A stretch of 21,253 nt of DNA from Thermoplasmata archaeon (lineage in GTDB: Archaea > Thermoplasmatota > Thermoplasmata > UBA184). The stretch is taken from positions 1 through 21,253 of the forward strand of contig DAHVAA010000006.1 in assembly GCA_027314845.1 (NCBI GenBank), written 5' to 3'. The translations under genes were made by a program, and so were the position numbers. The notes under the pieces were generated by a model. The model made no database searches. It had not been told where the DNA came from and saw only the letters and a list, made by a program, of their open reading frames with translations. Below, piece by piece: positions 7,131-13,987 of this stretch (the stretch's first letter is position 1; each line of letters begins with the position of its first letter).

Positions 7131-7141
7131 ACGCTTATACG
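7131..7141 (-). promoter_or_regulatory. TATA box of the DUF4129-DUF58 operon, overlapping the GNAT stop codon
   Basis: Minus-strand CGTATAAGCGT is the best TATA-like box nearby, centred about 38 bases before the ATG, leaving room for a leader of about 12 bases that contains the GGAGGG site. The TAA in it is also the stop codon of the upstream acetyltransferase gene, which is on the same strand. Confidence 0.55.
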
Positions 7142-7985
7142 CTTCCCGCCGGCAACTTCGGAGAGAGGAGGTAGAAGCTGCGTCGTTCGTGGTCCCGCGA
7201 GAGGACCGCGAAGTCGTCGACCGCGTAGCCGAGGTCGAACGCCGCGCGGAAGGCGTCCCGGACCGCGTGGCGCCATCGGCGTGAGCCCCCCGGGTCGTGC
7301 TCGGCGAGCGCCGCAAAATCGAACGGCACTTCGAGGTGGGCGCTCGGGCCGGTCGGCTCGGCGACCGCGGTCGGCACTCGTAGCCCGGCCTCACCGGGTT
7401 CGGTCTCCACGATCGCCGTCGAGCTCGTCCAACGTCGGTCCTCTTCCTGGGGCGAGGGAAGAGCGCCCGCGAGGCGCGACTCCACCCGCGGCGACGTCAG
7501 CGGCCAGACGTACCGGACCCGGTCGGTCTCGCCGCCCCGGTTGACGGCGTCTCCCAACTGACCGAAGTAGTGAGCAAGGTATCGGTCGGGGGCGGCCCCC
7601 AGTCGCCGGACGAACAGCCAGGCGTTCCGGCTCACGAGCGGGTCGAACGTCCCCCGTACCTCGGCGAGACCGAGCTTGAGGACCTCGTCCCTCTGGAACG
7701 CCTTCAGGCGGAAGCCGAGGTGATGGTTCTGGTACTCCGGCCGGACGACCGTGAGGTGCGACACGTGGTAGAGCGAGCCGCCGTCCCAGCCGATCAGCGA
7801 GACCGTGACCCCGGCGAGGTAGATGTCCGCGAACGCCCCGAGGACGAGACCGCCGTTGTCCTGAAGGACCCGCATCAGCGGGGGCGGGACCCCCACCGAT
7901 CCTTCCGGACCCCAGACCGCCGCACAGAGCTCCTCGACCTGGCGGAACTCCTCCGGCTTCTCCAGCCGGCGGAACCGGAACCCAT
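7135..7985 (-). CDS. GNAT-superfamily acetyltransferase (COG3375-like), probable 1-base frameshift at its start
   Basis: The intact part from a GTG at 7896 gives 253 residues with the COG3375-like pattern: PPLMRVLQDNGGLVLGAFAD, SHLTVVRPEYQNHHLGFRLK (the acetyl-CoA binding region of GNAT proteins), then a long C-terminal domain with EVPFDF. The same frame continues upstream with GFRFRRLEKPEEFRQVEELC and AAVWGPEGSV, the expected GNAT N-terminal strand and helix, so the GTG is internal. That extension has no in-frame start. An ATG at 7985 is one base out of phase: a single extra G in the GGG run after it would give MGFRFRRLEK and a 283-residue protein. I therefore read one gene with a one-base deletion, either an assembly error or a true mutation. 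Substrate unknown. Confidence 0.75.
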
Positions 7986-8023
7986 CGGCGCTGCCGCCGG
8001 CGCTCGTTGCTAACCCCCGGCGC

Positions 8024-8058
8024 GTCGACCGGAGCTCGATACTTAACCCGGTCGACCG
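8024..8058 (-). promoter_or_regulatory. Promoter of the GNAT gene with flanking GTCGACCG repeats
   Basis: Minus-strand TTAAGTAT at 8039-8046 is a plausible TATA box, giving a start about 30 bases before the ATG at 7985. GTCGACCG occurs on each side of it, at 8024-8031 and 8051-8058; the upstream copy is the core of the perfect palindrome CGGTCGACCG (8049-8058). The arrangement could be an operator pair, but it may be chance. Confidence 0.4.
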
Positions 8059-8068
8059 TGGTCCGCGG

Positions 8069-8494
8069 TTATCGGCGGACCCGCAGTTCGGCGCACTTCG
8101 CCTCGTACCGTCGCTCGTCGTGGGGGGTGAGGTCCCAGAGCAGGCGTTCGAGCTCGGGGATGTTGCGCAAAAACTCCGCCTTGCTCTTCGTTACCATCAG
8201 CCGCTCGAACTGGTGGCGGGCATTGTAGTAGGCGCCGACGAGGTAGGCCCCGAGGATCGCGACGATCGGCCCAACGATCACGAAGACGAGGTTGTAGTTC
8301 GCGTCCGGCTGGGCGGTCTGAGCGTTGATCGCGGAGAACGGAGCCGCATTCCCGAGCGGAGTGAAATAACCGGCCGCAAGGACTGTGAGCAGCGCCCCGA
8401 CGGCGAGCACGAAGATCGAGATCGGAGCCCGGTAGCTTCGCAGGCCGTGACGGAATCGGCGGGAGAGCGGTATCGGCTCCGGCTCGGGAGACAT
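8069..8494 (-). CDS. Two-helix membrane protein, DUF3198-like
   Basis: This 141-residue protein has a short basic N terminus, a helix at about 24-43, an external loop of about 25 residues, a second helix at about 69-91, and a charged cytoplasmic tail with KAEFLRNIPELERLLWDLTP. The layout and the tail resemble the DUF3198 membrane proteins known from Thermoplasma relatives, although I cannot confirm the match. Function is unknown. A TATA-like box about 27 bases before the ATG and no ribosome binding site suggest a leaderless mRNA. It stands alone between two convergently unlinked transcription units on the same strand. Confidence 0.75.
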   Translation of the reverse strand: MSPEPEPIPLSRRFRHGLRSYRAPISIFVLAVGALLTVLAAGYFTPLGNAAPFSAINAQTAQPDANYNLVFVIVGPIVAILGAYLVGAYYNARHQFERLMVTKSKAEFLRNIPELERLLWDLTPHDERRYEAKCAELRVRR

Positions 8495-8517
8495 TCTTTC
8501 GGCCGGAGTCGACGGCC

Positions 8518-8525
8518 CTTATGTC
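8518..8525 (-). promoter_or_regulatory. TATA-like box of the DUF3198-like gene
   Basis: Minus-strand ACATAAGG is centred about 27 bases before the ATG at 8494 and is the only A/T-rich run in the 70-base gap. Confidence 0.5.
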
Positions 8526-8564
8526 ATTAGCCCATGCCGGGGCCGGCCGCTTTCGCCAGCCGGG

Positions 8565-9356
8565 TCAGTTCTTTCCGGCCGCTCCGCGGCGGCCGGCCGC
8601 GGCGTCGCGATCGGTCCGGCCGAACGTCCGGCCCCCGACAGGACGGGCAGGCGGACGGCCCGCCGAGGGCGGTGGCACCTCGGCCAGCATCGGACGAAGG
8701 CGTCGGTAGACGAGCACCGCACCGAGGAGCGCGACCAGCGCCCCTCCGAAGGCGGAGGCCTCGCCTCCGATCAGGCCGAGGCCGACCAGGAAGAAGCCGA
8801 CGACCCCGAAGATCGCGCCCGAGAGCAAACCGCCACCGACCCGTCCGCTTCCCGGACGGCTGCGAACCGACAGGAGTGCTCCGCTCACCTCGAGCCCGAT
8901 AATGGCCATCGACTGGAGCACGACCAGGGAGACCCCGTCGGCGGTGGCTCCGCTCACGCCGAAATACTCGGTGACCCAGGCGAGTGCGACGATCCCCCCG
9001 ATCGCGGCCCGATAGCCGAGTGCGTAGAACGGGCCGGACTCGCTGCCGCCCCAGAAACGGCTGCGGAGGAGGGCCCACTGAGCGACCTCGGTGCCGCCGA
9101 CCAACAGAGCGAGGAAGAGGAACGCGCTCGGCAGCGCGGCGTTCCCCATCGAGAGGGTGAATAGCAGGAACGCGACCGCGATCGGAACTCCGACGAATAG
9201 GCCCGCGGTGTAGGCGAACATCTCCTTTCGCTCGTCGAAGAGTGTCTCGGGCACCTGAGGGGTAGCGTACCGGCCGACCTCCCACCAGACGAACCCCCCC
9301 GAGAGCGCGATCCCGACCAGCGCGCCCAGCGAGAGCGGCAGCGAAGCGATCGCCAT
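8565..9356 (-). CDS. Multi-pass membrane protein coupled to TrmI
   Basis: A 263-residue protein with about seven hydrophobic helices and a basic Pro/Arg/Gly-rich C-terminal tail. The first helix carries LGALVGIALSGGFVWWEVGR and later helices are Gly/Ala/Val-rich. No transporter or enzyme motif is recognised. It starts two bases after the trmI stop and so is almost certainly cotranscribed with it. A link to tRNA methylation is not evident, so the pairing may only reflect shared expression. The tail from about 225 onward is disordered and may be cytoplasmic. Confidence 0.75.
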   Translation of the reverse strand: MAIASLPLSLGALVGIALSGGFVWWEVGRYATPQVPETLFDERKEMFAYTAGLFVGVPIAVAFLLFTLSMGNAALPSAFLFLALLVGGTEVAQWALLRSRFWGGSESGPFYALGYRAAIGGIVALAWVTEYFGVSGATADGVSLVVLQSMAIIGLEVSGALLSVRSRPGSGRVGGGLLSGAIFGVVGFFLVGLGLIGGEASAFGGALVALLGAVLVYRRLRPMLAEVPPPSAGRPPARPVGGRTFGRTDRDAAAGRRGAAGKN

Positions 9357-9358
9357 CC

Positions 9359-10129
9359 TCAGTCGACCTTCCGCCCGGCCGCGAGGAAACCGGTGTGGCC
9401 GAGCATCTCGAACTCGGGCCGGGTTCCGCCTTCCCCCACGTGCAGCGCCCGCTCCAGCACCTCGATCGCGCGCACCTCATCGAAGCCGAGCGTTCGGAAG
9501 GCCCGCACCGTCTTCTCAAGCTGGTTGTACGTGGGGGAGAACGTTGCGACACCTCCTCCCGGGACGAGTGCGGCGTGCGCGGCTCGGAGGACCTCCCACG
9601 GTTCGGGCAGGTCGAGCAGGATGCTCGTGAGCTCGGCTTCGTCGAACCCTTCCTGGACCACGTCGCGCACGCGAAAGGAGACCCGGTCGCCGAAGCCGGC
9701 CCGGCGGACGTTCGTCTGGGCGGTCTCGAGGAAGTCCGAACGTCGATCGTAGGCAAAGACCCGGCCCGTCGACCCGACCGCGTGCGCGAGCACGATCGTC
9801 AGGGCACCGCTGCCGGCCCCGGCCTCGGCGACACGACCCCCCGGAGCGACGCCCGCCAGGAACAGGAGCTCGGCCGCGTCCTTCGCGGTGACGATCTGCG
9901 CGCCCCGACGCAGGGTCGCGAGCAGGTCGGAGAGCGCCGGCCGCAGGACTCGGTACGTCACGTCGAGCCAGACGACGGTACCCCCCGGCGCTTGCCCGAT
10001 CTGGGAGCTCAGGTCAAGGACTCCGTAGTCCCCGATCTTCTGAGGGCCGGCGGCGAGCCGTAGGACGATCGGGGGTACCCCGCGATGTCGCAGGACGACC
10101 GTGTCGCCCTCCTTCCAGAGCTCGGCCAC
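9359..10129 (-). CDS. trmI: tRNA (adenine-N1)-methyltransferase TrmI (positions 57/58)
   Basis: The enzyme transfers a methyl group from S-adenosylmethionine to N1 of adenine 58, and in many archaea also 57, in the T-loop, and acts as a homotetramer. The 256-residue protein has the small N-terminal domain with DYGVLDLSSQIGQ, a linker with RRGAQIVTAKDAA, motif I VAEAGAGSG (100-108), the catalytic-motif Asp in LLDLPEPW (Asp173) and the C-terminal RPEFEMLGHTGFL typical of TrmI. The start is GTG with GGGTGA four bases upstream, and a TATA-like box sits about 37 bases before it. A membrane protein gene follows at once. tRNA-Gly lies upstream on the other strand. Confidence 0.93.
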   Translation of the reverse strand: MAELWKEGDTVVLRHRGVPPIVLRLAAGPQKIGDYGVLDLSSQIGQAPGGTVVWLDVTYRVLRPALSDLLATLRRGAQIVTAKDAAELLFLAGVAPGGRVAEAGAGSGALTIVLAHAVGSTGRVFAYDRRSDFLETAQTNVRRAGFGDRVSFRVRDVVQEGFDEAELTSILLDLPEPWEVLRAAHAALVPGGGVATFSPTYNQLEKTVRAFRTLGFDEVRAIEVLERALHVGEGGTRPEFEMLGHTGFLAAGRKVD

Positions 10130-10133
10130 AACG

Positions 10134-10139
10134 TCACCC
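10134..10139 (-). promoter_or_regulatory. Ribosome binding site of trmI
   Basis: Minus-strand GGGTGA lies four bases before the GTG and supports that start over internal ones. Confidence 0.5.
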
Positions 10140-10162
10140 GTCTCGCGTACGTCGCCCGAACG

Positions 10163-10171
10163 GTATTAATG
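10163..10171 (-). promoter_or_regulatory. TATA box of the trmI operon
   Basis: Minus-strand CATTAATAC is strongly A/T-rich against a very GC-rich background. It is centred about 37 bases before the GTG, allowing a short leader that contains the GGGTGA site. Confidence 0.6.
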
Positions 10172-10217
10172 ACGCGGACCCGTCAGGGGACCACCCTTCG
10201 GCCGTGCCGCGGGACGT

Positions 10218-10251
10218 GCGGGTCGAACGTTCCCCGGGCAGCTCGACCCGC
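10218..10251. repeat. Inverted repeat, 9-base perfect arms
   Basis: GCGGGTCGA (10218-10226) and TCGACCCGC (10243-10251) are perfect complements around a 16-base loop that itself contains AACGTT and CCCGGG. It could be an RNA hairpin on either strand. Confidence 0.45.
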
Positions 10252-10340
10252 CCGAGGGTTCCGATGTACTCTCGCTCGAGTGCGACGCAGAGGAGCCACG
10301 CTTGAGATGCGTTCCCGGCCCGTCCGCGCTCAGGTCCACC

Positions 10341-10376
10341 GCCGATCTCGCCTACACGGCGAGGCTCTCCCTCGGC
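10341..10376. repeat. Nested stem-loop
   Basis: CTCGCC (10347-10352) and GGCGAG (10358-10363) pair around TACAC, and outer GCCGA (10341-10345) pairs with TCGGC (10372-10376) across an internal bulge. It ends 13 bases before the TATA-like box at 10390. Confidence 0.4.
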
Positions 10377-10389
10377 CGCGCCCCCGACC

Positions 10390-10395
10390 TTATAT
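10390..10395 (+). promoter_or_regulatory. Possible TATA box upstream of tRNA-Gly
   Basis: CCTTATATG is a good archaeal TATA match and the only one near the tRNA. Transcription about 25 bases downstream would give a 5' leader of roughly 60 bases, to be removed by RNase P. It could instead serve an unrecognised transcript. Confidence 0.4.
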
Positions 10396-10478
10396 GCGGG
10401 GAGCCATCGCCTGCTCGACCCGGAGGCGGACCACGGTCCGACCGGCGCTCGAGGCGGAGGGGGAGAACGCAGGGTCGC

Positions 10479-10552
10479 GCGGGCATAGTGTAGTCTGGTT
10501 ATCACATAGGCTTGCCAAGCCTATAACCCGGGTTCAAATCCCGGTGCCCGCA
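10479..10552 (+). tRNA. tRNA-Gly, anticodon GCC
   Basis: A full cloverleaf can be folded by eye over 74 bases. The acceptor stem is GCGGGCA with TGCCCGC, followed by discriminator A. The anticodon stem TAGGC/GCCTA closes a seven-base loop TTGCCAA with anticodon GCC at 10514-10516. The T stem CCGGG/CCCGG closes TTCAAAT. The D arm has GTG/CAC and the GG of the loop. No CCA follows (CTC is next), so it must be added after transcription. No intron is seen. Confidence 0.97.
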
Positions 10553-10634
10553 CTCGGTTCTTCCCTGCGCCTTCTAGGTTCGGCGTCGCTCGGCCTCGTC
10601 AGCGCCTTACCTTCCCCCTCGATACGGGGGGTGC

Positions 10635-12122
10635 ATGACGCCTGGCGCGGTGGCGTCCGGCCATCCGCTCGCCACCGCAGTTGGTGAGGAGCTCCTGCAG
10701 CGGGGCGGGAACGCTTACGATGCGCTCATCGGGGTCAGCGCGGCGCTCACGGTCGTCCAGCCCCACATGAACGGCCTCGGCGCCGACTTCTTCGCGGTCG
10801 TGCACGAGGGCTCGGTGCGGGCGTTCAACGGGAGCGGCCCCGCCGCGCGCGAAGCCACGATCGAGCGCCTCCGGGGATCGGGGCACTCGAGCGTGCCGAG
10901 CTCCGGGCCGCTCGCCTCGCTCACCGTCCCCGGGCTGGTCGCGTCATGGACCCGGTTTGCCGAACGCACGACGCTCCCGTTCCGGGACCTGTTGACCCCG
11001 GCGGTGCGCCTCGCGCGGGACGGATTTCCGGCGACCGCGGCGCTCGCCCGCTCCGCGCGGGCGACCGCGAGCCGCGCTGACCCGGACTGGCACGCGGTCT
11101 ACGCCGGAGTTCGCACCGGCGCCCTCCTTCGACAGCCGGACCTCGCCCGGACGCTCGAGCGCGTCGGGGCGGACTGCGGGCACGCCTTCTACCACGGCGA
11201 CCTCGCGCGGTCGATCGAGGAGGACATGCGTAGGAAGGGCGGGCTGCTCGCCTTCTCGGACCTGGACGAGTACCGTCCCGAATGGACGGAGCCCCTCACG
11301 GTCCGATACCGGGGGCAGGACGTCTTCACCACGCCCCCGAATAGCCAGGGAGCCACCGCGCTCATCTGGCTCAACTTGCTCGCTCGTCACGACCTCGGTT
11401 CGGCGTCGGAAGCCGAGTACCTGGGCCAGCTCGTGCGATCGCTCCCGGTCGCCTACGCCTACCGGGCCCGCTACATCGGGGACCCGAAACGGGTCCGGTT
11501 CCCTCGGGCGCTTCTCGATCCGGGATACCCGTACGAGGAGACCGACCGGCCCCCGCCCACCGGCGCCGAAGGAGAGGGCGACACGACGGCGTTCTCGGTG
11601 ACCGATGGTGCGATCGGAATCAGTGCGATCCAGAGCAACTACATGGGGTTCGGGAGCGGGCAGACGGTCCGTTCGACCGGGATCAATCTCAACAACCGCG
11701 GCTCCTACTTCACCCTCGAGCCAGGGCATCACAATGCCCTGCGACCGGGCCAGCGGAGTTTCCACACTCTCATGGCCCTCTACGTCCGGGGGCCCGGGAC
11801 CGAGCTCCTTCTGGGAACGATGGGCGGAGACGTCCAGCCCCAGACCAACGTCCAGGTCCTCACGCGCATTCTCGACCGGGGGGCAACGCTCTCCGCGGCC
11901 ATCGAAGCGCCACGGTTCGCATGGCCGTGTTCGATCTACCGGTCGGCGGAGCTCTTCGCCGAGGAGGGACTTCTGCTCCCCTCGGCGCGACCGGTGGGAA
12001 ACGACCGCAATCTGGTCGGACATGCGCACGGGATCCTTTCCGGCGCTCGCAGCGAGGTGGGCGTCGATCCGCGCGGTGACGGCCGGGTCGACCGGAACGG
12101 GCGGAAGCAGTCGGGGCGCTGA
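10635..12122 (+). CDS. ggt: Gamma-glutamyltransferase family protein, cytoplasmic form
   Basis: An N-terminal nucleophile hydrolase that moves or hydrolyses gamma-glutamyl groups, as in glutathione-like or gamma-glutamyl amide turnover. The precursor has 495 residues. It shows VASGHPLATAVGEELLQRGG at the N terminus, MNGLGADFF, the processing and nucleophile site GEGDTTAF (Thr317, cleavage expected between Asp316 and Thr317), NLNNRGSYF (351-359), and the oxyanion-forming GTMGGD (394-399). It lacks a signal peptide, unlike the periplasmic bacterial enzymes, so it should act inside the cell. Thr317 is followed by Thr-Ala-Phe rather than the Thr-His-Tyr of the E. coli enzyme, as in other short prokaryotic members. 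The true substrate in an archaeon without obvious glutathione genes here is open. The ATG is supported by the domain start; a weak CTTACCTT box lies about 27 bases before it. Confidence 0.9.
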   Translation: MTPGAVASGHPLATAVGEELLQRGGNAYDALIGVSAALTVVQPHMNGLGADFFAVVHEGSVRAFNGSGPAAREATIERLRGSGHSSVPSSGPLASLTVPGLVASWTRFAERTTLPFRDLLTPAVRLARDGFPATAALARSARATASRADPDWHAVYAGVRTGALLRQPDLARTLERVGADCGHAFYHGDLARSIEEDMRRKGGLLAFSDLDEYRPEWTEPLTVRYRGQDVFTTPPNSQGATALIWLNLLARHDLGSASEAEYLGQLVRSLPVAYAYRARYIGDPKRVRFPRALLDPGYPYEETDRPPPTGAEGEGDTTAFSVTDGAIGISAIQSNYMGFGSGQTVRSTGINLNNRGSYFTLEPGHHNALRPGQRSFHTLMALYVRGPGTELLLGTMGGDVQPQTNVQVLTRILDRGATLSAAIEAPRFAWPCSIYRSAELFAEEGLLLPSARPVGNDRNLVGHAHGILSGARSEVGVDPRGDGRVDRNGRKQSGR

Positions 12123-12141
12123 GACGACTATCGGTCGTCTC
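12121..12141 (+). terminator. Perfect 8-base stem-loop at the end of the gamma-glutamyltransferase gene
   Basis: GAGACGAC (12121-12128) and GTCGTCTC (12134-12141) are exact complements around the 5-base loop TATCG. The stem begins in the stop codon. It is placed as a terminator or 3'-end protecting hairpin, but it has no T-rich tract. Confidence 0.45.
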
Positions 12142-12243
12142 CCCTCGAGACGGGCCGCAGCGCCCTTCCTTCCGGTCGGCTCCGGAGCGACCCTCGGGAC
12201 CCTGCGGAGGCGCTCCGAGGGCTTTCCCGGCCCCGGTCGTGAG

Positions 12244-12251
12244 GCTTTTGG
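12244..12251 (+). promoter_or_regulatory. TATA-like box of the alpha/beta hydrolase gene
   Basis: GCTTTTGG is centred about 27 bases before the ATG at 12275, matching the spacing seen at other apparently leaderless genes here. Confidence 0.45.
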
Positions 12252-12274
12252 GACGGATGTGCTAACACCCGACG

Positions 12275-13147
12275 ATGGCACGCGTGCGCACGATAGCAGT
12301 CCCGGGCGGGCGATCCTTCGAGTACGTGGCCCAAGGGGACGGGCCGGCGACCCTGTTGGTGCATCCGGGCGGCCCCGGCCTCACTTACCACTACCTTCGG
12401 GGGCTCCTTCAGCTCGCGAACGCGAACCTCCGCGTGGTCCTGTTCAACCCACGGGGGGTCGGCCGGAGCTGGGCCCCGAAGAATCCGAAGGAGTACACCA
12501 TCCCGAACATGGCCGAGGACGTAGAGGCGATCCGGCGGGCGCTCAAGATCCGGGAGCTGCACCTGCTCGGCTACTCCGCGGGCGGCTTCGTCGCGCTCGA
12601 GTACGCGCATCGCTACGAACCCCGCCTCACCTCCCTCCTGCTCTGCGCGACCGCCGGTAGCGCGGAGGAGGTCCGCGTCGCCAATCGCATGATGCTGCTC
12701 GCCGCCTCGCCGCGCCAACGGACGCGCCTGCGCGAGCTCACGCGCGCGAAGGCGTTCGACACCCCGGAGTACCAGAAGCTGACGGAGGCGATCACCCGCC
12801 CGTTCTCGACCCGCTTCCTGACCGCGACCCCGCTCGACTGGAAGGCCACGAAGTCGAGCCCGAGCGTCTACCACGCGATGATGACACGGACGGGTGACGA
12901 GTTCGCCGTCGACGGTTCGATCGCCTCCTGGGACGGTCGCAAGTACTACTCGAAGATCGAGGTCCCGAGTGCCGTGATCGTGGGGAAGTACGACTTCTTC
13001 CTCGAGCCGTCCATGGAGATGGCGGAACGGATCGAACCGGCCCATCTGCGGGTCCTTCCGCACAGCAGCCACATGGAGATCCTGGAGCAGCCCCGGGAAT
13101 TCCTGGGCACGGTCCGCGAGTTCCTTCAGGACGTCACGGGCGGCTAG
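12275..13147 (+). CDS. Alpha/beta hydrolase, proline iminopeptidase-like (tricorn factor F1-like)
   Basis: The 290-residue protein fits the S33 peptidase/alpha-beta hydrolase group. It has the oxyanion-loop motif HPGGPG (30-35, the HGGPG motif of proline iminopeptidases with a Pro insertion), NPRGVGRS (58-65), the nucleophile elbow GYSAGG (Ser101), the acid in VGKYD (Asp240) and His266 in HSSHME. Length and motifs match the Thermoplasma tricorn-interacting factor F1, which removes N-terminal residues, with a preference for proline, from peptides made by the proteasome and tricorn. The elbow is GYSAGG rather than GGSWGG, so specificity could differ; another hydrolase (esterase or epoxide hydrolase) cannot be excluded. 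A role in peptide recycling next to gamma-glutamyltransferase is a reasonable inference. Confidence 0.85.
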   Translation: MARVRTIAVPGGRSFEYVAQGDGPATLLVHPGGPGLTYHYLRGLLQLANANLRVVLFNPRGVGRSWAPKNPKEYTIPNMAEDVEAIRRALKIRELHLLGYSAGGFVALEYAHRYEPRLTSLLLCATAGSAEEVRVANRMMLLAASPRQRTRLRELTRAKAFDTPEYQKLTEAITRPFSTRFLTATPLDWKATKSSPSVYHAMMTRTGDEFAVDGSIASWDGRKYYSKIEVPSAVIVGKYDFFLEPSMEMAERIEPAHLRVLPHSSHMEILEQPREFLGTVREFLQDVTGG

Positions 13148-13200
13148 CGCCGCGACCCGTTAGCGGTAAAGGGCCCCGGGACGCTACACGTCGGGAGCAG

Positions 13201-13917
13201 ATGCCCGACCCACCCCCGAGCCGACCGACGCGAGCTTCCACCGAGGAGCCGCTCGACACGATCCGGATCCGCCTCACCCCCGAGGCCCGGGAGGCGCTCA
13301 CGGCCGCGCTTCAGGGCCGGCCGGACGGCTCCGGTGTACGGGTCTGGGTCGAGCGGGGGATGCGGCCCCATGCCCAGATGATGATCGACCGACCGTCTCA
13401 CCGCGACCGGCCGCTCGAGGTCGACGGGATCCCTCTTCTCCTCGACGAGAGCAGCCTCCGCTTCCTCCGGGACGCCGAGGTCCGATACCGCACCGACCAG
13501 CATCCCCCGGGTTTCGAGGTGGTCGGGCCGTTCTTGCCCTCGACCGTCGCGCCCACCGAAGCGGCCCCGACCCCGGCCGAGACGTCACGGCCGCCCGCGC
13601 CGAAGGGCGATCGTGCGGAGGTCGAGACGAGGATCCGCGAGGCACTGAAGAACGTCTACGACCCCGAGATCCCGCTCAACGTGGTGGACCTCGGGCTCAT
13701 CTACGGTATGGAGTGGAGCGAGTCCGGGGCACTCACGATCCGCATGACCCTCACGAGCCCCGGCTGCCCCGCGGTCGAGGCGTTCGCGGACGAGGTCACC
13801 CGAACGGCGCGCGAGGCTTCGGGGCTCTCCTCGGTCACGGTCGAGATCGTCTGGGAGCCGCCGTGGGGGCCGGATCGGATGAGCGATTTCGCACGACGGC
13901 AGTTCGGCTACGCGTGA
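13201..13917 (+). CDS. Fusion of a cysteine-free HesB/IscA-like domain with a MIP18 (SufT/DUF59) domain
   Basis: The 238-residue protein has two parts joined by a Pro/Ala-rich linker (about 111-137). The C-terminal domain (138-238) is a clear MIP18/SufT family member: NVYDPEIPLNVVDLGLIYGM, then RMTLTSPGCPAVEAF, with the conserved reactive Cys189. Such proteins act in iron-sulfur cluster assembly or delivery. The N-terminal part (about 20-110) resembles A-type carriers (HesB/IscA fold): IRLTPEAREAL, GVRVWVERGM, VDGIPLLLDESSLRFL, PPGFEVVGP. It has none of the three cluster-binding cysteines, and Cys189 is the only cysteine in the whole protein. Thus the first domain may keep the fold but act as a docking module. 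The MIP18 call is strong, the HesB-like call moderate. GGGAG three bases before the ATG supports the start. Confidence 0.83.
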   Translation: MPDPPPSRPTRASTEEPLDTIRIRLTPEAREALTAALQGRPDGSGVRVWVERGMRPHAQMMIDRPSHRDRPLEVDGIPLLLDESSLRFLRDAEVRYRTDQHPPGFEVVGPFLPSTVAPTEAAPTPAETSRPPAPKGDRAEVETRIREALKNVYDPEIPLNVVDLGLIYGMEWSESGALTIRMTLTSPGCPAVEAFADEVTRTAREASGLSSVTVEIVWEPPWGPDRMSDFARRQFGYA

Positions 13918-13987
13918 GCCCCACCGCGCGCCCGGCCGCGTCCGAAGGTTTTTCCGAACGGGCCCCGATAGTACCTACCCGGGTTCC

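Larger units (their letters stand above)
10172..10478. other. Gene-poor stretch with strong hairpins upstream of tRNA-Gly
   Basis: About 300 bases without a convincing protein on either strand. The one long minus-strand frame crosses the tRNA and has no motif. It holds two marked inverted repeats (10218-10251 and 10341-10376) and a TATA-like box at 10390-10395. I looked for the conserved cores of RNase P RNA and SRP RNA and did not find them. An unrecognised structured RNA is possible. Confidence 0.4.

Noticed and set aside
10172..10478. RNase P RNA or SRP RNA
   Set aside because: The stretch has the right size, but I could not find the conserved core elements of either RNA by eye.
10134..10505. 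A 123-residue minus-strand protein
   Set aside because: It runs into the tRNA-Gly gene and overlaps the trmI promoter region; no motif, low-complexity composition.
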